Origin: CAVYXK01 sp963708245
GTDB lineage: Bacteria > Pseudomonadota > Alphaproteobacteria > Acetobacterales > Acetobacteraceae
NCBI GenBank assembly: GCA_963708245.1
Contig: OY970201.1
Span: forward strand, 1,550,001-1,614,000
Direction: 5' to 3'
DNA length: 64,000 nt
In this document: one piece after another, positions 42,150-51,425 of the stretch
Layout of the letters: every line of letters starts with the position of its first letter
Numbering within the stretch: position 1 is the stretch's first letter
Program-made: the position numbers and the translations under genes
Notes under the pieces: generated by a model
What the model was told of the DNA's origin: nothing
Seen by the model: the letters and a program-made list of their open reading frames with translations, nothing else
Databases searched by the model: none

Positions 42150-42727
42150 ACGCGCCACACGCTCTGGACCGCCGGGCCGTCGTCGCCGCCTTGCTGCGGG
42201 AACCGGGCAACCTCCTCGTGGTCACCGGGCTCGGCGCGGCCAGCTACGACGCCGGCGCGGCGGGCGACCGACCGCTCAATTTCTACCTCTGGGGGGCGAT
42301 GGGCGGTGCCGCGATGGTCGGCCTCGGCCTCGCGCTGGCCCAGCCCAGCCGGCGCGTGCTCGTGCTGACCGGTGACGGCGAGATGCTGATGGGCATCGGT
42401 TCGCTGGCAACCATCGCGGTAACCGGCGCACCTAATCTCGCAATCGCAGTGCTGGACAACGGCCGCTACGGGGAAACCGGCGCACAGTTCAGCCACACGG
42501 GGCAGCGCACTGATCTGGCCGCCGTGGCGGCCGGCTGTGGCTGGCCAACCACCGCAACCGCCGCAACCGTGGCCGATGTCGAGGCGTTGCGCCCAAGGCT
42601 GCGTAACGAGCCGTTGTTCGCCGTGATCAACATTTCGCCCGCAGAGCCCCCGCGCGTCCTGCCACCGCGCGACGGGGCGCATCTCGCCGACCGGTTCCGT
42701 CGGGCGCTTGGGGTCGCCGAATCGTGA
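42146..42727 (+). CDS. ThDP-dependent decarboxylase, beta (pyrophosphate-binding) subunit
   Basis: This 193-aa protein is the C-terminal ThDP domain: GAMGGAAMVGLGLALAQPSRRVLVLTGDGEMLMGIGSLATI with the GDG...N diphosphate/Mg motif completed in LAIAVLDNGRYGETG. It forms the active site with the 41631 subunit. The ComE-like architecture fits sulfopyruvate or phosphonopyruvate decarboxylase; the neighbouring GST and RND pump do not define the substrate. Confidence 0.85.
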   Translation: MNAPHALDRRAVVAALLREPGNLLVVTGLGAASYDAGAAGDRPLNFYLWGAMGGAAMVGLGLALAQPSRRVLVLTGDGEMLMGIGSLATIAVTGAPNLAIAVLDNGRYGETGAQFSHTGQRTDLAAVAAGCGWPTTATAATVADVEALRPRLRNEPLFAVINISPAEPPRVLPPRDGAHLADRFRRALGVAES

Positions 42728-42857
42728 GGACGGACTGTTTCGGAATGTAACGACGCCTCCCCGCGGATGCGTCCCATTTCGGGCTGGCGTCCGTGGTCCA
42801 ATTGCTGGAAGATGCCGGGTTGGCGGGTGGCCGCACGTCAAGGAAGGCTTTGGGCGA

Positions 42858-43997
42858 GTGAAGAAGGTGCTGAGCCGGGGGACGGCACGGGCAGTCTTAT
42901 ATCTGGCGGCATTCGGGGCGCTTGCCGCAACCACGGTGCTTCTCACCACCACGCGGCCGCAGGCGCAAACAGTTGCACCGCCGGCGAACGCCATCCCGGT
43001 GACCGCAGCACGCGCCAAGATCAGTGATGTTCCGATCACCGAGAGCGGCATAGGCACGGTGCAGGCATTTAATGCTGTGCTGATCCGCACCCACGTCGAT
43101 GGCACCTTGATGCAGATTCCGGTCGCCGAGGGCCAGGTCGTCAAACCCGGCGACCTGATCGCAGTGATCGACCCGCGGCCCTACCAAGCGGTGCTGGATC
43201 AGGCGATGGCGAAGCGGCAGCAGGACGACGCGCACCTCGTCAACGCCAAGCAGGATCTGGAGCGCTACGCCTCCCTGATGAAGCAGGACTACGCGTCCCG
43301 GCAGCAATACGACACCCAGCAAAGCCAAGTGCTGCAGACCACCGCCCAAATCGCCGGGGATCAGGCGATGATCGAGGCGGCGCAGCTTAATCTCGCATAT
43401 TGCTATATCACCTCGCCGATCCCAGGCCGGGTCGGGTTGCGCCTGGTGGATCCCGGCAACATCGTCCACGCCACCGACGCGAACGGCATCGTTTCAATCA
43501 CCCAGGATCATCCGATCGCCGTTATCTTCACGCTGCCGCAGCAGCACCTTCCCTCCATCGTCCGGGCGATGGCGGACCACAAGCTGGAGGTCACCGCACT
43601 CTCGGGCGATGACAAGATCGAACTCGACCGTGGGGTTCTGCTCACGCCGGATAATACGATCGATGTCACCACCGGCACCATCAAACTGAAGGCGAGCTTT
43701 CCCAACCCGCACGATACACTGTGGCCCGGACAGTTCGTCGATACGCAGTTGATGATCGGCACGGCGCATCACGTCGTTACCATCCCCGCCGAGGCGGTGC
43801 AGCACGGGCCGGACGGGCTCTATGTTTACATCATCAAGCCCGACTCTACGGTCGAGCGGCAGGCGGTGGAGAGCGAGACCCGGGGCGACGTGGCGATAAT
43901 CAGCAAGGGGTTGCAGGCCGGGCAGCAAGTGGTGGTACGCGGCCAGTCGCGCCTCGACAACGGCACCCTGGTCGCGGTGGAGCGGCCGCAGGCATGA
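42858..43997 (+). CDS. RND efflux periplasmic adaptor (membrane fusion protein)
   Basis: This ~379-aa protein has an N-terminal membrane anchor/signal (ARAVLYLAAFGALAATTVLLTT), a biotinyl-lipoyl domain (VDGTLMQIPVAEGQVVKPGDLIAVIDPRPYQAVL), a helical hairpin (YASLMKQDYASRQQYDTQQSQVLQ) and beta-barrel regions ending in VVVRGQSRLDNGTLVAVE. This is the MdtA branch. GTG 42858 is preferred, since the upstream in-frame residues look non-coding; a longer start at 42708 overlaps the decarboxylase. The stop overlaps the pump start (ATGA). Confidence 0.88.
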   Translation: MKKVLSRGTARAVLYLAAFGALAATTVLLTTTRPQAQTVAPPANAIPVTAARAKISDVPITESGIGTVQAFNAVLIRTHVDGTLMQIPVAEGQVVKPGDLIAVIDPRPYQAVLDQAMAKRQQDDAHLVNAKQDLERYASLMKQDYASRQQYDTQQSQVLQTTAQIAGDQAMIEAAQLNLAYCYITSPIPGRVGLRLVDPGNIVHATDANGIVSITQDHPIAVIFTLPQQHLPSIVRAMADHKLEVTALSGDDKIELDRGVLLTPDNTIDVTTGTIKLKASFPNPHDTLWPGQFVDTQLMIGTAHHVVTIPAEAVQHGPDGLYVYIIKPDSTVERQAVESETRGDVAIISKGLQAGQQVVVRGQSRLDNGTLVAVERPQA

Positions 43998-46900
43998 TCT
44001 CCACACCCTTCATTCGCCGGCCTATCGCCACCTCGCTGCTGATGGCGGCGCTGGTGTTGGCCGGCTTGGCCGCCTTTCCGTTCCTTCCGGTCGCGCCGCT
44101 ACCGCGCGTCGATTTCCCGACGATAGTGGTGCAGGGCAAGTTCCCGGGTGGCAGTCCGGAGACGATGGCGAGCACGGTGGCGCAGCCGCTGGAGACGCAG
44201 ATCGCCCAAATTCCGGGCGTCTCGCAGCTCACCTCTGTGAGCGTGCTCGGCGTCACTCAGATCGTCGTGCAGTTCGATCTCGACCGCAACATCGATGCCG
44301 CTGCAAGCGACGTTCAGGCGGCGATCAACGCAGCTTCCGGTAACTTGCCGAAGAACCTGCCGAGTCCGCCCACATACTGGAAGGCCAATCCGTCGGACGC
44401 GCCGATTCTGATTCTCGCGGTAAACTCCAAGGCGCTACCGCTTTACAAGGTCGATGAGTACGCCGAAAGCGTACCTGTCACAACAGATATCGCAGATCAC
44501 CGGCGTCTCGCAGGTGCTGGTCGGCGGCCAGCAGAAGCCCGCCATTCGCGTCGATGTGGATCCGGCGAAGCTCGCCTCCATGGGGCTGACGCTGGAAGAC
44601 ATGCGCAACATGCTGGTGAACGCCACCGTCGATTCCCCGAAGGGCAGCATCGACGGACCGAAGCGGTCCTACACCGTCTATGCCAACGACCAGATCATCA
44701 CTGCCGGCCCCCTGAACGACGTGGTCCTGGCCTACCGCAACGGCGCCCCGGTGCGGGTACGCGATATCGGCCAGGCCGTGAACGGGCCGGAAAACCAGGA
44801 GATGGCGGCTTGGCAGAACGGCGTGCGCGGCCTCGTGCTGCTGGTCTTCAAGCAGCCCGGCGCCAACGTCATCACTACGGTCGAGCATATCAAGGCGCTG
44901 CTGCCACGGCTTGAGGCGTCGCTGCCGCCCTCGGTACACGTCACCACCATCATGGACCGGACGCTCACGATTCGCGCCTCGGTCAGCGACGTGGAGTTCA
45001 CGCTCCTGATCGCGGCCTGTCTGGTCGTGATGGTGATCTTCCTGTTCCTTCGCAACCTATGGGCCACCATCATCCCGGCAATAACGGTGCCGGTGGCGCT
45101 GATCTGCACGTTCGGCGTGATGTACCTGCTCGGCTTCAGCCTCGATAATCTGTCGCTGATGGCGCTGACAATCTCGATCGGCTTCGTGATCGACGATGCT
45201 ATCGTGATGCTGGAGAACATCTACCGCCACGTCGAAGAAGGCATGAAACCGATGGATGCGGCCCTGAAAGGTGCCGGAGAGATCGGTTTCACCATTATAT
45301 CTATCAGCTTCTCGCTGATCGCCGTGTTCATCCCGCTACTGTTGATGAGCGGCATCGTCGGGCGACTGTTCCGTGAGTTTGCCATTACAGTCACATCGGC
45401 GGTGGTGGTCTCCGCCTTTGTGTCCCTGACCCTTACGCCGATGATGGGCTCGCGCTTCCTGCATCACGATACCCGCAAGCACGGGTTGCTGTACCGTATG
45501 ATGGAGCGCTTTTTCGTGGGATTGGCGGCGTTCTATCGCCGCACTCTGGAAACGGCGCTGCAACACCAATTCATCACGCTGCTGGTATTCCTCGGCACCG
45601 TCGCCACCACTATCGTTTTGTATGCCTATATTCCGAAGGGCTTCTTCCCACCGCAGGACACCGGGGCGGTGATCGGTATTAGCGAGGCCGGCCAGGATGT
45701 CTCCTACCAGGAGATGTCGCGCATCCAGCAAGAGATCAATTCGATCGTGGCCGCCGACCCAGATACCAGCGGCTATTCGTCCTCGATCGGTGGAGGCATC
45801 GCCGGACAGGCTGGCAACAACGGCCGCATTTTCATCAGCCTGAAGCCATGGGACCAGCGCGTCGGCGGCTCGGCGCAGGACTACATCAACCGGCTCCGGC
45901 CGAAGCTCACAAAGGTGGTCGGCGGCAAGCTGTTCCTGCAGGCGGCGCAGGACATTCGCGTCGGTGGCCGGCTGTCGAAGACCGAGTACGAATACACCTT
46001 GCAGGATCCCGACCTCGACGAGCTGTTTCACTGGGCGCCCAAGGTACTGGACGGGTTGCGACGCCTACCTGAGCTTAGAGACGTCACCACCGACCAGCAG
46101 ATGTCGGGCACCACCGCGACCCTGGCGATCAATCGCGACATGGCGGCACGCTTCGGCATCCAGCCGCAACAGATCGATGACATCCTGTATGACGCCTTCG
46201 GTCAACGGCAGGTGACGCAGTACTTCACCCAGATCGGCTCCTATCACGTGATCCTGGAGGTGATGCCGGCGCAGCAGGGCGATCCGGCAACGTTGTCCAA
46301 ACTCTACGTGCGAGCCGCCGATGGTGCTGTCGTGCCGCTTTCGACCTTCGTGCGCTGGACCACCGCCCCCGTGCAACCACTCTCGATCGCGCACCAAAGC
46401 CAGTTTCCGGCGGTGACCATCTCGTTCAATCTGGCGCCCGGCGTGGCACTCGGCCAGGCAGTGACGGCGGTGACCAAGGCGGTGGCGACGATGGGGCTGC
46501 CGGATACCGTACAGGGCAGCTTCCAGGGCACCGCCCAGGCATTCCGGGCCTCGCTCGCCGGCCAGCCCTACCTGATCGCGGCCGCCCTGATCAGCGTGTA
46601 CATCATTCTTGGCATCCTGTATGAGAGCTACATCCTGCCCCTGACTATTCTGTCCACTCTGCCGTCGGCGGGAGTGGGCGCACTGCTGACATTGTTGCTT
46701 GCACAGACCGAGCTGTCGGTCATCGCACTGATCGGCATCATCCTGCTGATCGGGATCGTCAAGAAGAACGGCATCATGATGGTTGATTTCGCCATCACCG
46801 CCGAACGACGCGACGGGCTGGAGCCCCTGGATGCGATCCGCCAGGCATGTCTGCTGCGCTTCCGTCCGATTCTGATGACGACGATGGCGGCGATGCTGTC

Positions 46901-47114
46901 CGGCTTGCCGATCATGCTGGGCACCGGGGCCGGCTCGGAGCTGCGTCGGCCCCTGGGCTACGCAATGGTGGGCGGACTTGCGCTGTCGCAGGTGCTCACG
47001 CTTTACACCACACCGGTGATCTATCTGTACCTCGATCGGCTGCAGCACTGGCTTGCGCCGCAGCGGGCCCGGATTCCGGCGCTGGCGGCGAAGATGGGGG
47101 CGACAGCGGATTAG
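43994..47114 (+). pseudogene. RND multidrug efflux pump (MdtB/AcrB type), split by a single-base frameshift
   Basis: The pump reads ISTPFIRRPIATSLLMAALVLAGLAAFPFLPVAPLPRVDFPTI at the start. At GAAAGCG (44465-44470) an extra A shifts the frame: the first frame continues into VPVTTDIADHR and ends uselessly, while the correct continuation AYLSQQISQITGVSQVLVGGQQKP lies in the next frame to 47114. Corrected length is about 1039 aa, normal for RND pumps. The rest is intact: twelve membrane segments, ISIGFVIDDAIVMLENIYRHVEEG, and LIGIVKKNGIMMVDFA. It exports drugs or other compounds with the adaptor at 42858. Whether the lesion is real or a sequencing error cannot be told here. No outer-membrane channel gene is next to it. 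Confidence 0.88.
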
Positions 47115-47284
47115 TCGTGCCGGCTGCCCGCCTCGGCTGCCTCGAATTTGGTGCCGCCCTCCCATCATTGCCGTCGCCCGAGCGTCATTCTTTTCGGTAC
47201 CGGGTGTCAGAGCGCCGCCGTGCTTGACGCCCGCGCGAACGGCGGCATGCTCGCTTGCGTGGTAGGCGGCGATTGGGGCAAGTG

Positions 47285-48394
47285 ATGCAGAAGCCGGCAC
47301 CCGCCGGCCGCGCCCCGCGCGGCGGCATACCCCGCACGACCGCCGCGGCGGTCGTGCCACATCGCGTGAGGCTCTCGCCAGTCACCAAGCGTCGGCTTGC
47401 AATATTCAAGCAGCATCGGCGCGGCTACGTCTGCTTCTGGATCTTCCTGGTCCTGTTCGTCCTCAGTCTATTCGCCGAATTCATCGCCAACGACCGTCCG
47501 CTGCTGATGCGCTTCGACGGCCACTGGTACTTCCCGGTGCTGGAGAACTATTCCGAGGACACGTTCGGACCGGATTTCCTCCCGACCGAGACCGATTACA
47601 CCGATCCCGGCGTGCAAAGCGCCATCCGTGCGCATGGCTGGATGATCTGGCCGCTGATCCCGTATCACTACGATACGATCGCCAAGAACCTGCCCCAGCC
47701 AGCGCCATCGCCGCCCACGTGGCAGAACTGGCTCGGCACCGACGACCTCGGCCGCGACGTGCTCGCGCGCGTGATCTACGGGTTCCGTATCTCGGTGGTG
47801 TTCGGCCTTGTCCTGACGGGGCTTTCCTCGGTGGTCGGCGTCGCCGCTGGTGCCGTACAGGGCTACTACGGTGGCCTGACCGACCTCTTGTTCCAGCGCT
47901 TCATCGAGATCTGGAACGGCATGCCACAGCTCTATCTGCTGATCATTCTGGCCAGCATCATCACCCCCGGGTTCTGGGTGCTGTTGGTGTTCATGCTCCT
48001 GTTCAGTTGGATGAACCTGACCGGCGTCGTGCGTGCGGAATTCCTGCGCGGACGCAATCTCGATTACGTGCGCGCCGCCAAGGCGCTTGGTGTCTCTGAT
48101 CTCGGCGTTATGTGGCGGCACATCCTGCCCAACGCACTGGTGGCCACGTTGACTTATCTGCCGTTCATCCTGTCGGGCTCGGTGACTGTCCTGGCAAGTC
48201 TTGACTTTCTAGGGTTCGGCCTCCCGCCCGGATCGCCCTCGCTCGGTGAACTGGTGACCGAGGGTAAGAACAACCTGCAGGCGCCCTGGCTCGGCTTCAC
48301 CGCGTTTTTCGTGCTCGGCGGGTTGCTGACCTTGCTCATCTTCATCGGCGAGGCGGTGCGCGATTCGTTCGATCCGCGGCGACTGACGAAGTAA
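47285..48394 (+). CDS. yejE: YejE-like ABC transporter permease
   Basis: This 369-aa permease begins at ATG 47285. The N-terminus has a cytoplasmic stretch followed by KRRLAIFKQHRRGYVCFWIFLVLFVLSLFAEFIANDRPLLMRFDGHWYFPVLENYSEDTFG, the long periplasmic insertion typical of YejE, then WLGTDDLGRDVLARVIYGFRISVVFG and the EAA loop YVRAAKALGVSDLGVMWRHILPNAL. It is the partner of YejB at 33259, about 13 kb upstream. The stop shares one base with the yejF start. Confidence 0.92.
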   Translation: MQKPAPAGRAPRGGIPRTTAAAVVPHRVRLSPVTKRRLAIFKQHRRGYVCFWIFLVLFVLSLFAEFIANDRPLLMRFDGHWYFPVLENYSEDTFGPDFLPTETDYTDPGVQSAIRAHGWMIWPLIPYHYDTIAKNLPQPAPSPPTWQNWLGTDDLGRDVLARVIYGFRISVVFGLVLTGLSSVVGVAAGAVQGYYGGLTDLLFQRFIEIWNGMPQLYLLIILASIITPGFWVLLVFMLLFSWMNLTGVVRAEFLRGRNLDYVRAAKALGVSDLGVMWRHILPNALVATLTYLPFILSGSVTVLASLDFLGFGLPPGSPSLGELVTEGKNNLQAPWLGFTAFFVLGGLLTLLIFIGEAVRDSFDPRRLTK

Positions 48395-49986
48395 TGGCAC
48401 CGCTTGTCGAGGTCGAAGACCTGTCGGTCGCATTCGGGCAGACCCGCGTTGTTGATCGTGTGTCGTTCACCCTCGATCGCGGCGAGACGCTCGCGCTGGT
48501 CGGCGAGAGCGGGTCCGGCAAATCCCTGACCGCTCTGTCATTGCTGCAGCTTCTGCCGCACGGCGGCTCCAATCCCACCGGACGCATTCTGCTCAACGGC
48601 GAAAGCATGATCGGCGCGCCGCCGGCGGTGCTGCACCGCGCCCGAGGCGTTCTGGCCGGCATGGTCTTCCAGGAGCCGATGACGAGCCTCAATCCGCTCC
48701 ACCGGATCGGCCAACAGGTGGCCGAGGCGATCGCGCTGCACCGGCCACTCAGCCGTGAGGCGCTGAGCGCGCGAGTCATCGATTCACTGTGTCAGGCCGG
48801 TTTCGCTGATGCCGAGCATCGGCTGGAAGCATTTCCCCATCAACTCTCCGGCGGGCAACGACAACGGGCGATGATCGCCATGGCACTCGCCAACGATCCG
48901 GCACTGCTGATTGCCGACGAGCCGACCACCGCGCTGGATGTGACCATCCAGGCGCAGATTCTGGAGCTGCTGGCCTCGCTCAAAGCAGCGCGCAGCCTAG
49001 CCCTGCTGTTGATCACGCACGACCTGCAAATCGTGCGCCGCTACGCGGACCACGTTTGCGTCATGAAGGAAGGACGGGTGGTCGAGTCCGGGCTGGTGTC
49101 GGAGATATTCGCCGCCCCGCGCCATCCCTATACGCGCATGCTACTGGCGATGGTCCCGAAGGGTGCGCCGGCGCGTCTGGCGACGAACGCTCCCGTGTTA
49201 GCGGAAGCAAAGGACGTCAAGGTGCATTTCGCGATCCGGCGCGGCGTGTTGCGTCGCCGAGTCGGCGAAGTGCGCGGCGTTGATGGCGTATCGGTCGAGG
49301 TGCGCGAGGGCGAGACCGTCGGGCTGGTGGGCGAATCGGGCTCCGGCAAAACCACGATGGGTTTCGCCATGCTGGGGCTGGTTCACTCTGAGGGCTACAT
49401 CGGCTTTGCCGGGCAAGATCTCGGCAAGCTGGACAAGCGGTCGTTGCGCCAATTGCGCTCCTCCATGCAGGTGGTGTTCCAGGACCCGTTCGGCAGCCTG
49501 TCGCCACGCATGACGGTGGGCGACATCGTGGCCGAGGGATTACGCGTGCACGAACCGCGGCTCAGCCTGTCGGCTCGCGCCGAGCGGGTGGCGGCCGAGC
49601 TCGAGGAAGTGGGGCTCGGGGCCGCCTGCATGGAGCGTTACCCGCACGAGTTCAGCGGCGGCCAGCGCCAACGCATCGCGATCGCCCGCGCGATGGTGCT
49701 GAAGCCGCGCTTCGTCGTGCTGGACGAACCGACCAGCGCATTGGACATGACCGTGCAGGCGCAGATCGTCGATCTGCTTCGCCGGCTGCAGCGCGAGCAC
49801 GATCTGGCCTACCTGTTCATCAGCCACGACTTGAAGGTGGTGCGCGCGCTGGCGCATCGGATCGTGGTGCTGCGCCGTGGCCACATCGTGGAGCAAGGCG
49901 ATGCGGCCGCGGTGTTCGCTCATCCGCGCGAGAAATACACGCGCGACCTGATGACGGCGGCGTTCGAGCTGGAACCGGCTGCATGA
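48394..49986 (+). CDS. yejF: YejF-like dual-ATPase subunit of the peptide importer
   Basis: This 530-aa protein has two complete ABC domains. Domain 1: Walker A LVGESGSGKSLTALSL, signature LSGGQRQRAMIAMAL, Walker B LIADEPTTALD. Domain 2: Walker A LVGESGSGKTTMGFAM, signature FSGGQRQRIAIARAM, Walker B VVLDEPTSALDMT, and LFISHDLKVVRALA. It powers the YejB-YejE channel. With yejA and yejB at 31309-34323 the importer is complete, although split in two loci. Confidence 0.93.
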   Translation: MAPLVEVEDLSVAFGQTRVVDRVSFTLDRGETLALVGESGSGKSLTALSLLQLLPHGGSNPTGRILLNGESMIGAPPAVLHRARGVLAGMVFQEPMTSLNPLHRIGQQVAEAIALHRPLSREALSARVIDSLCQAGFADAEHRLEAFPHQLSGGQRQRAMIAMALANDPALLIADEPTTALDVTIQAQILELLASLKAARSLALLLITHDLQIVRRYADHVCVMKEGRVVESGLVSEIFAAPRHPYTRMLLAMVPKGAPARLATNAPVLAEAKDVKVHFAIRRGVLRRRVGEVRGVDGVSVEVREGETVGLVGESGSGKTTMGFAMLGLVHSEGYIGFAGQDLGKLDKRSLRQLRSSMQVVFQDPFGSLSPRMTVGDIVAEGLRVHEPRLSLSARAERVAAELEEVGLGAACMERYPHEFSGGQRQRIAIARAMVLKPRFVVLDEPTSALDMTVQAQIVDLLRRLQREHDLAYLFISHDLKVVRALAHRIVVLRRGHIVEQGDAAAVFAHPREKYTRDLMTAAFELEPAA

Positions 49987-50125
49987 GGCCAGAGGGCGCG
50001 ACCGCGTGCGCCAAAGTCGGCGACCGCACCGCGTTTGTCTCCGCGCCTTACCCAAACTGCCACCAGCCACCCGTCCAGCCGGGGCAGATCTCGGCGATCG
50101 TGCGGCGCCGGTTGGACATGATTCG

Positions 50126-51319
50126 TCAGGCCGCCTGCTGCTGCCGCAAGCTCCGGTAGAAGGCGGTCTCGAAATCTATGTAGCCCACAAAGGACACCGG
50201 ATCCGCGAAAGGTAGGATCTGTGTGGCCCAGAAGCCGCCGAAGCCGTTCTGGCGGTCGATCCAGTAGAACAGGTTCGCCAGTCCCGCCCAACCGAGCGCG
50301 CCGGCCGGGCGGCCGGTGGGTGCGGGTTCGTCGTTGACCATGAACGTCAACGCCCAGGACTTCGACAGCCCGGGGAAGAACTCCGCATCGTTCGACAGCG
50401 ACGGGATCACGCCGGGAAGCATCGTCACCTTCTTGTCGCCGAGATGGTTCTGCGCCGCCATCCGCACCATCTCTGTCTTGAGCACGCGCCCATGCTCGCC
50501 ATTGCCGTCGTTCAGCCACATGCGGATGAAGCGCATGTAGTCGCCAACGGTGCTGTAGAGCCCGTGGCCGCCCATGTGCACCTCGGGTGCGGAGGGGAGC
50601 TCGAAGTCCATCGGCGCCAACGATCCGTCGGCATTGCGCGCGTGCATGCCGGCCACACACCGGCGCAGCGCGTCAGTCAGCTCGAACGTGGTGTCGCGCA
50701 TGCCGAGCGGTTCGAAGATGCGCGTCTTGAACACCTCGCCGAGCCGCCTTCCGGTGATGGCTTCGATCACCTGGCCGCACCAGTCCATGTTGCTGCCGTA
50801 CTCCCATTTCTCGCCGGGATCGAACAGCAGCGGCGTCATCAGCGCCGCCTTGGATGCTGTGATGACGCTGGGCTGGCGCTTCTCCTGGGCGAGGCGGGCG
50901 TAGGTCTGGTTGAAGAAATCGTAGCCCATGCCGGCTGTGTGCAGCAGCAGCATGCGGGTGGTGACGTCGCGCTTCGGCGCGCGCAGCCTGGGCTCGCCGT
51001 CGGCATCGAAGCCTTCGATCACTTGTAGCTTGCCGATGTCGGGGACGTAGGTCTTGGCGGGCGCATCGAGGTCGAGCTTGCCTTCCTCGACGAGCTGCAG
51101 CGCCGCCGTGCCAGTAATCGCCTTGGTGGTCGAGAAGATCGCGAAAACAGTGTCCACCGTCATGTCCGCGTCGCGATCCAGCCGGCGCTTGCCGGCAGCA
51201 CCTTCGTAGATGGTCCGATGCCGGTCGGTGAGCATTGCGACCACGCCCGGAACACGCGGATCGGATGTCACGACACGGTTCAGGATCGCGTCGGCGGACA
51301 CCTTGAAGTCTTCGGCCAT
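50126..51319 (-). CDS. Serine hydrolase of the beta-lactamase class C / esterase family
   Basis: This 397-aa enzyme starts at ATG 51319 with GGGAG nine bases upstream; a longer frame to 51415 lacks such support. It has the nucleophile motif STTK in VFAIFSTTKAITGTAALQLVEEG, the YxN-like YGSNMDWCGQVIEAITGRRLG, and HGGHGLYSTVGDYMRFIRMWL-type segments. There is no signal peptide, so it is probably a cytoplasmic esterase (EstB/family VIII) rather than a beta-lactamase. It sits 107 nt downstream of a Baeyer-Villiger-type monooxygenase on the same strand, so hydrolysis of the ester made by that enzyme is a plausible role. Confidence 0.88.
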   Translation of the reverse strand: MAEDFKVSADAILNRVVTSDPRVPGVVAMLTDRHRTIYEGAAGKRRLDRDADMTVDTVFAIFSTTKAITGTAALQLVEEGKLDLDAPAKTYVPDIGKLQVIEGFDADGEPRLRAPKRDVTTRMLLLHTAGMGYDFFNQTYARLAQEKRQPSVITASKAALMTPLLFDPGEKWEYGSNMDWCGQVIEAITGRRLGEVFKTRIFEPLGMRDTTFELTDALRRCVAGMHARNADGSLAPMDFELPSAPEVHMGGHGLYSTVGDYMRFIRMWLNDGNGEHGRVLKTEMVRMAAQNHLGDKKVTMLPGVIPSLSNDAEFFPGLSKSWALTFMVNDEPAPTGRPAGALGWAGLANLFYWIDRQNGFGGFWATQILPFADPVSFVGYIDFETAFYRSLRQQQAA

Positions 51320-51425
51320 CTCTCGTTGCTCCCTCCTTGCTGACGAACCTCCGGCTCCCGCCGCACGCTTGCGCGGCGACGCTGATGCACCACGACAGGA
51401 GCCGGTGTGCGCCACAATTGGATGC

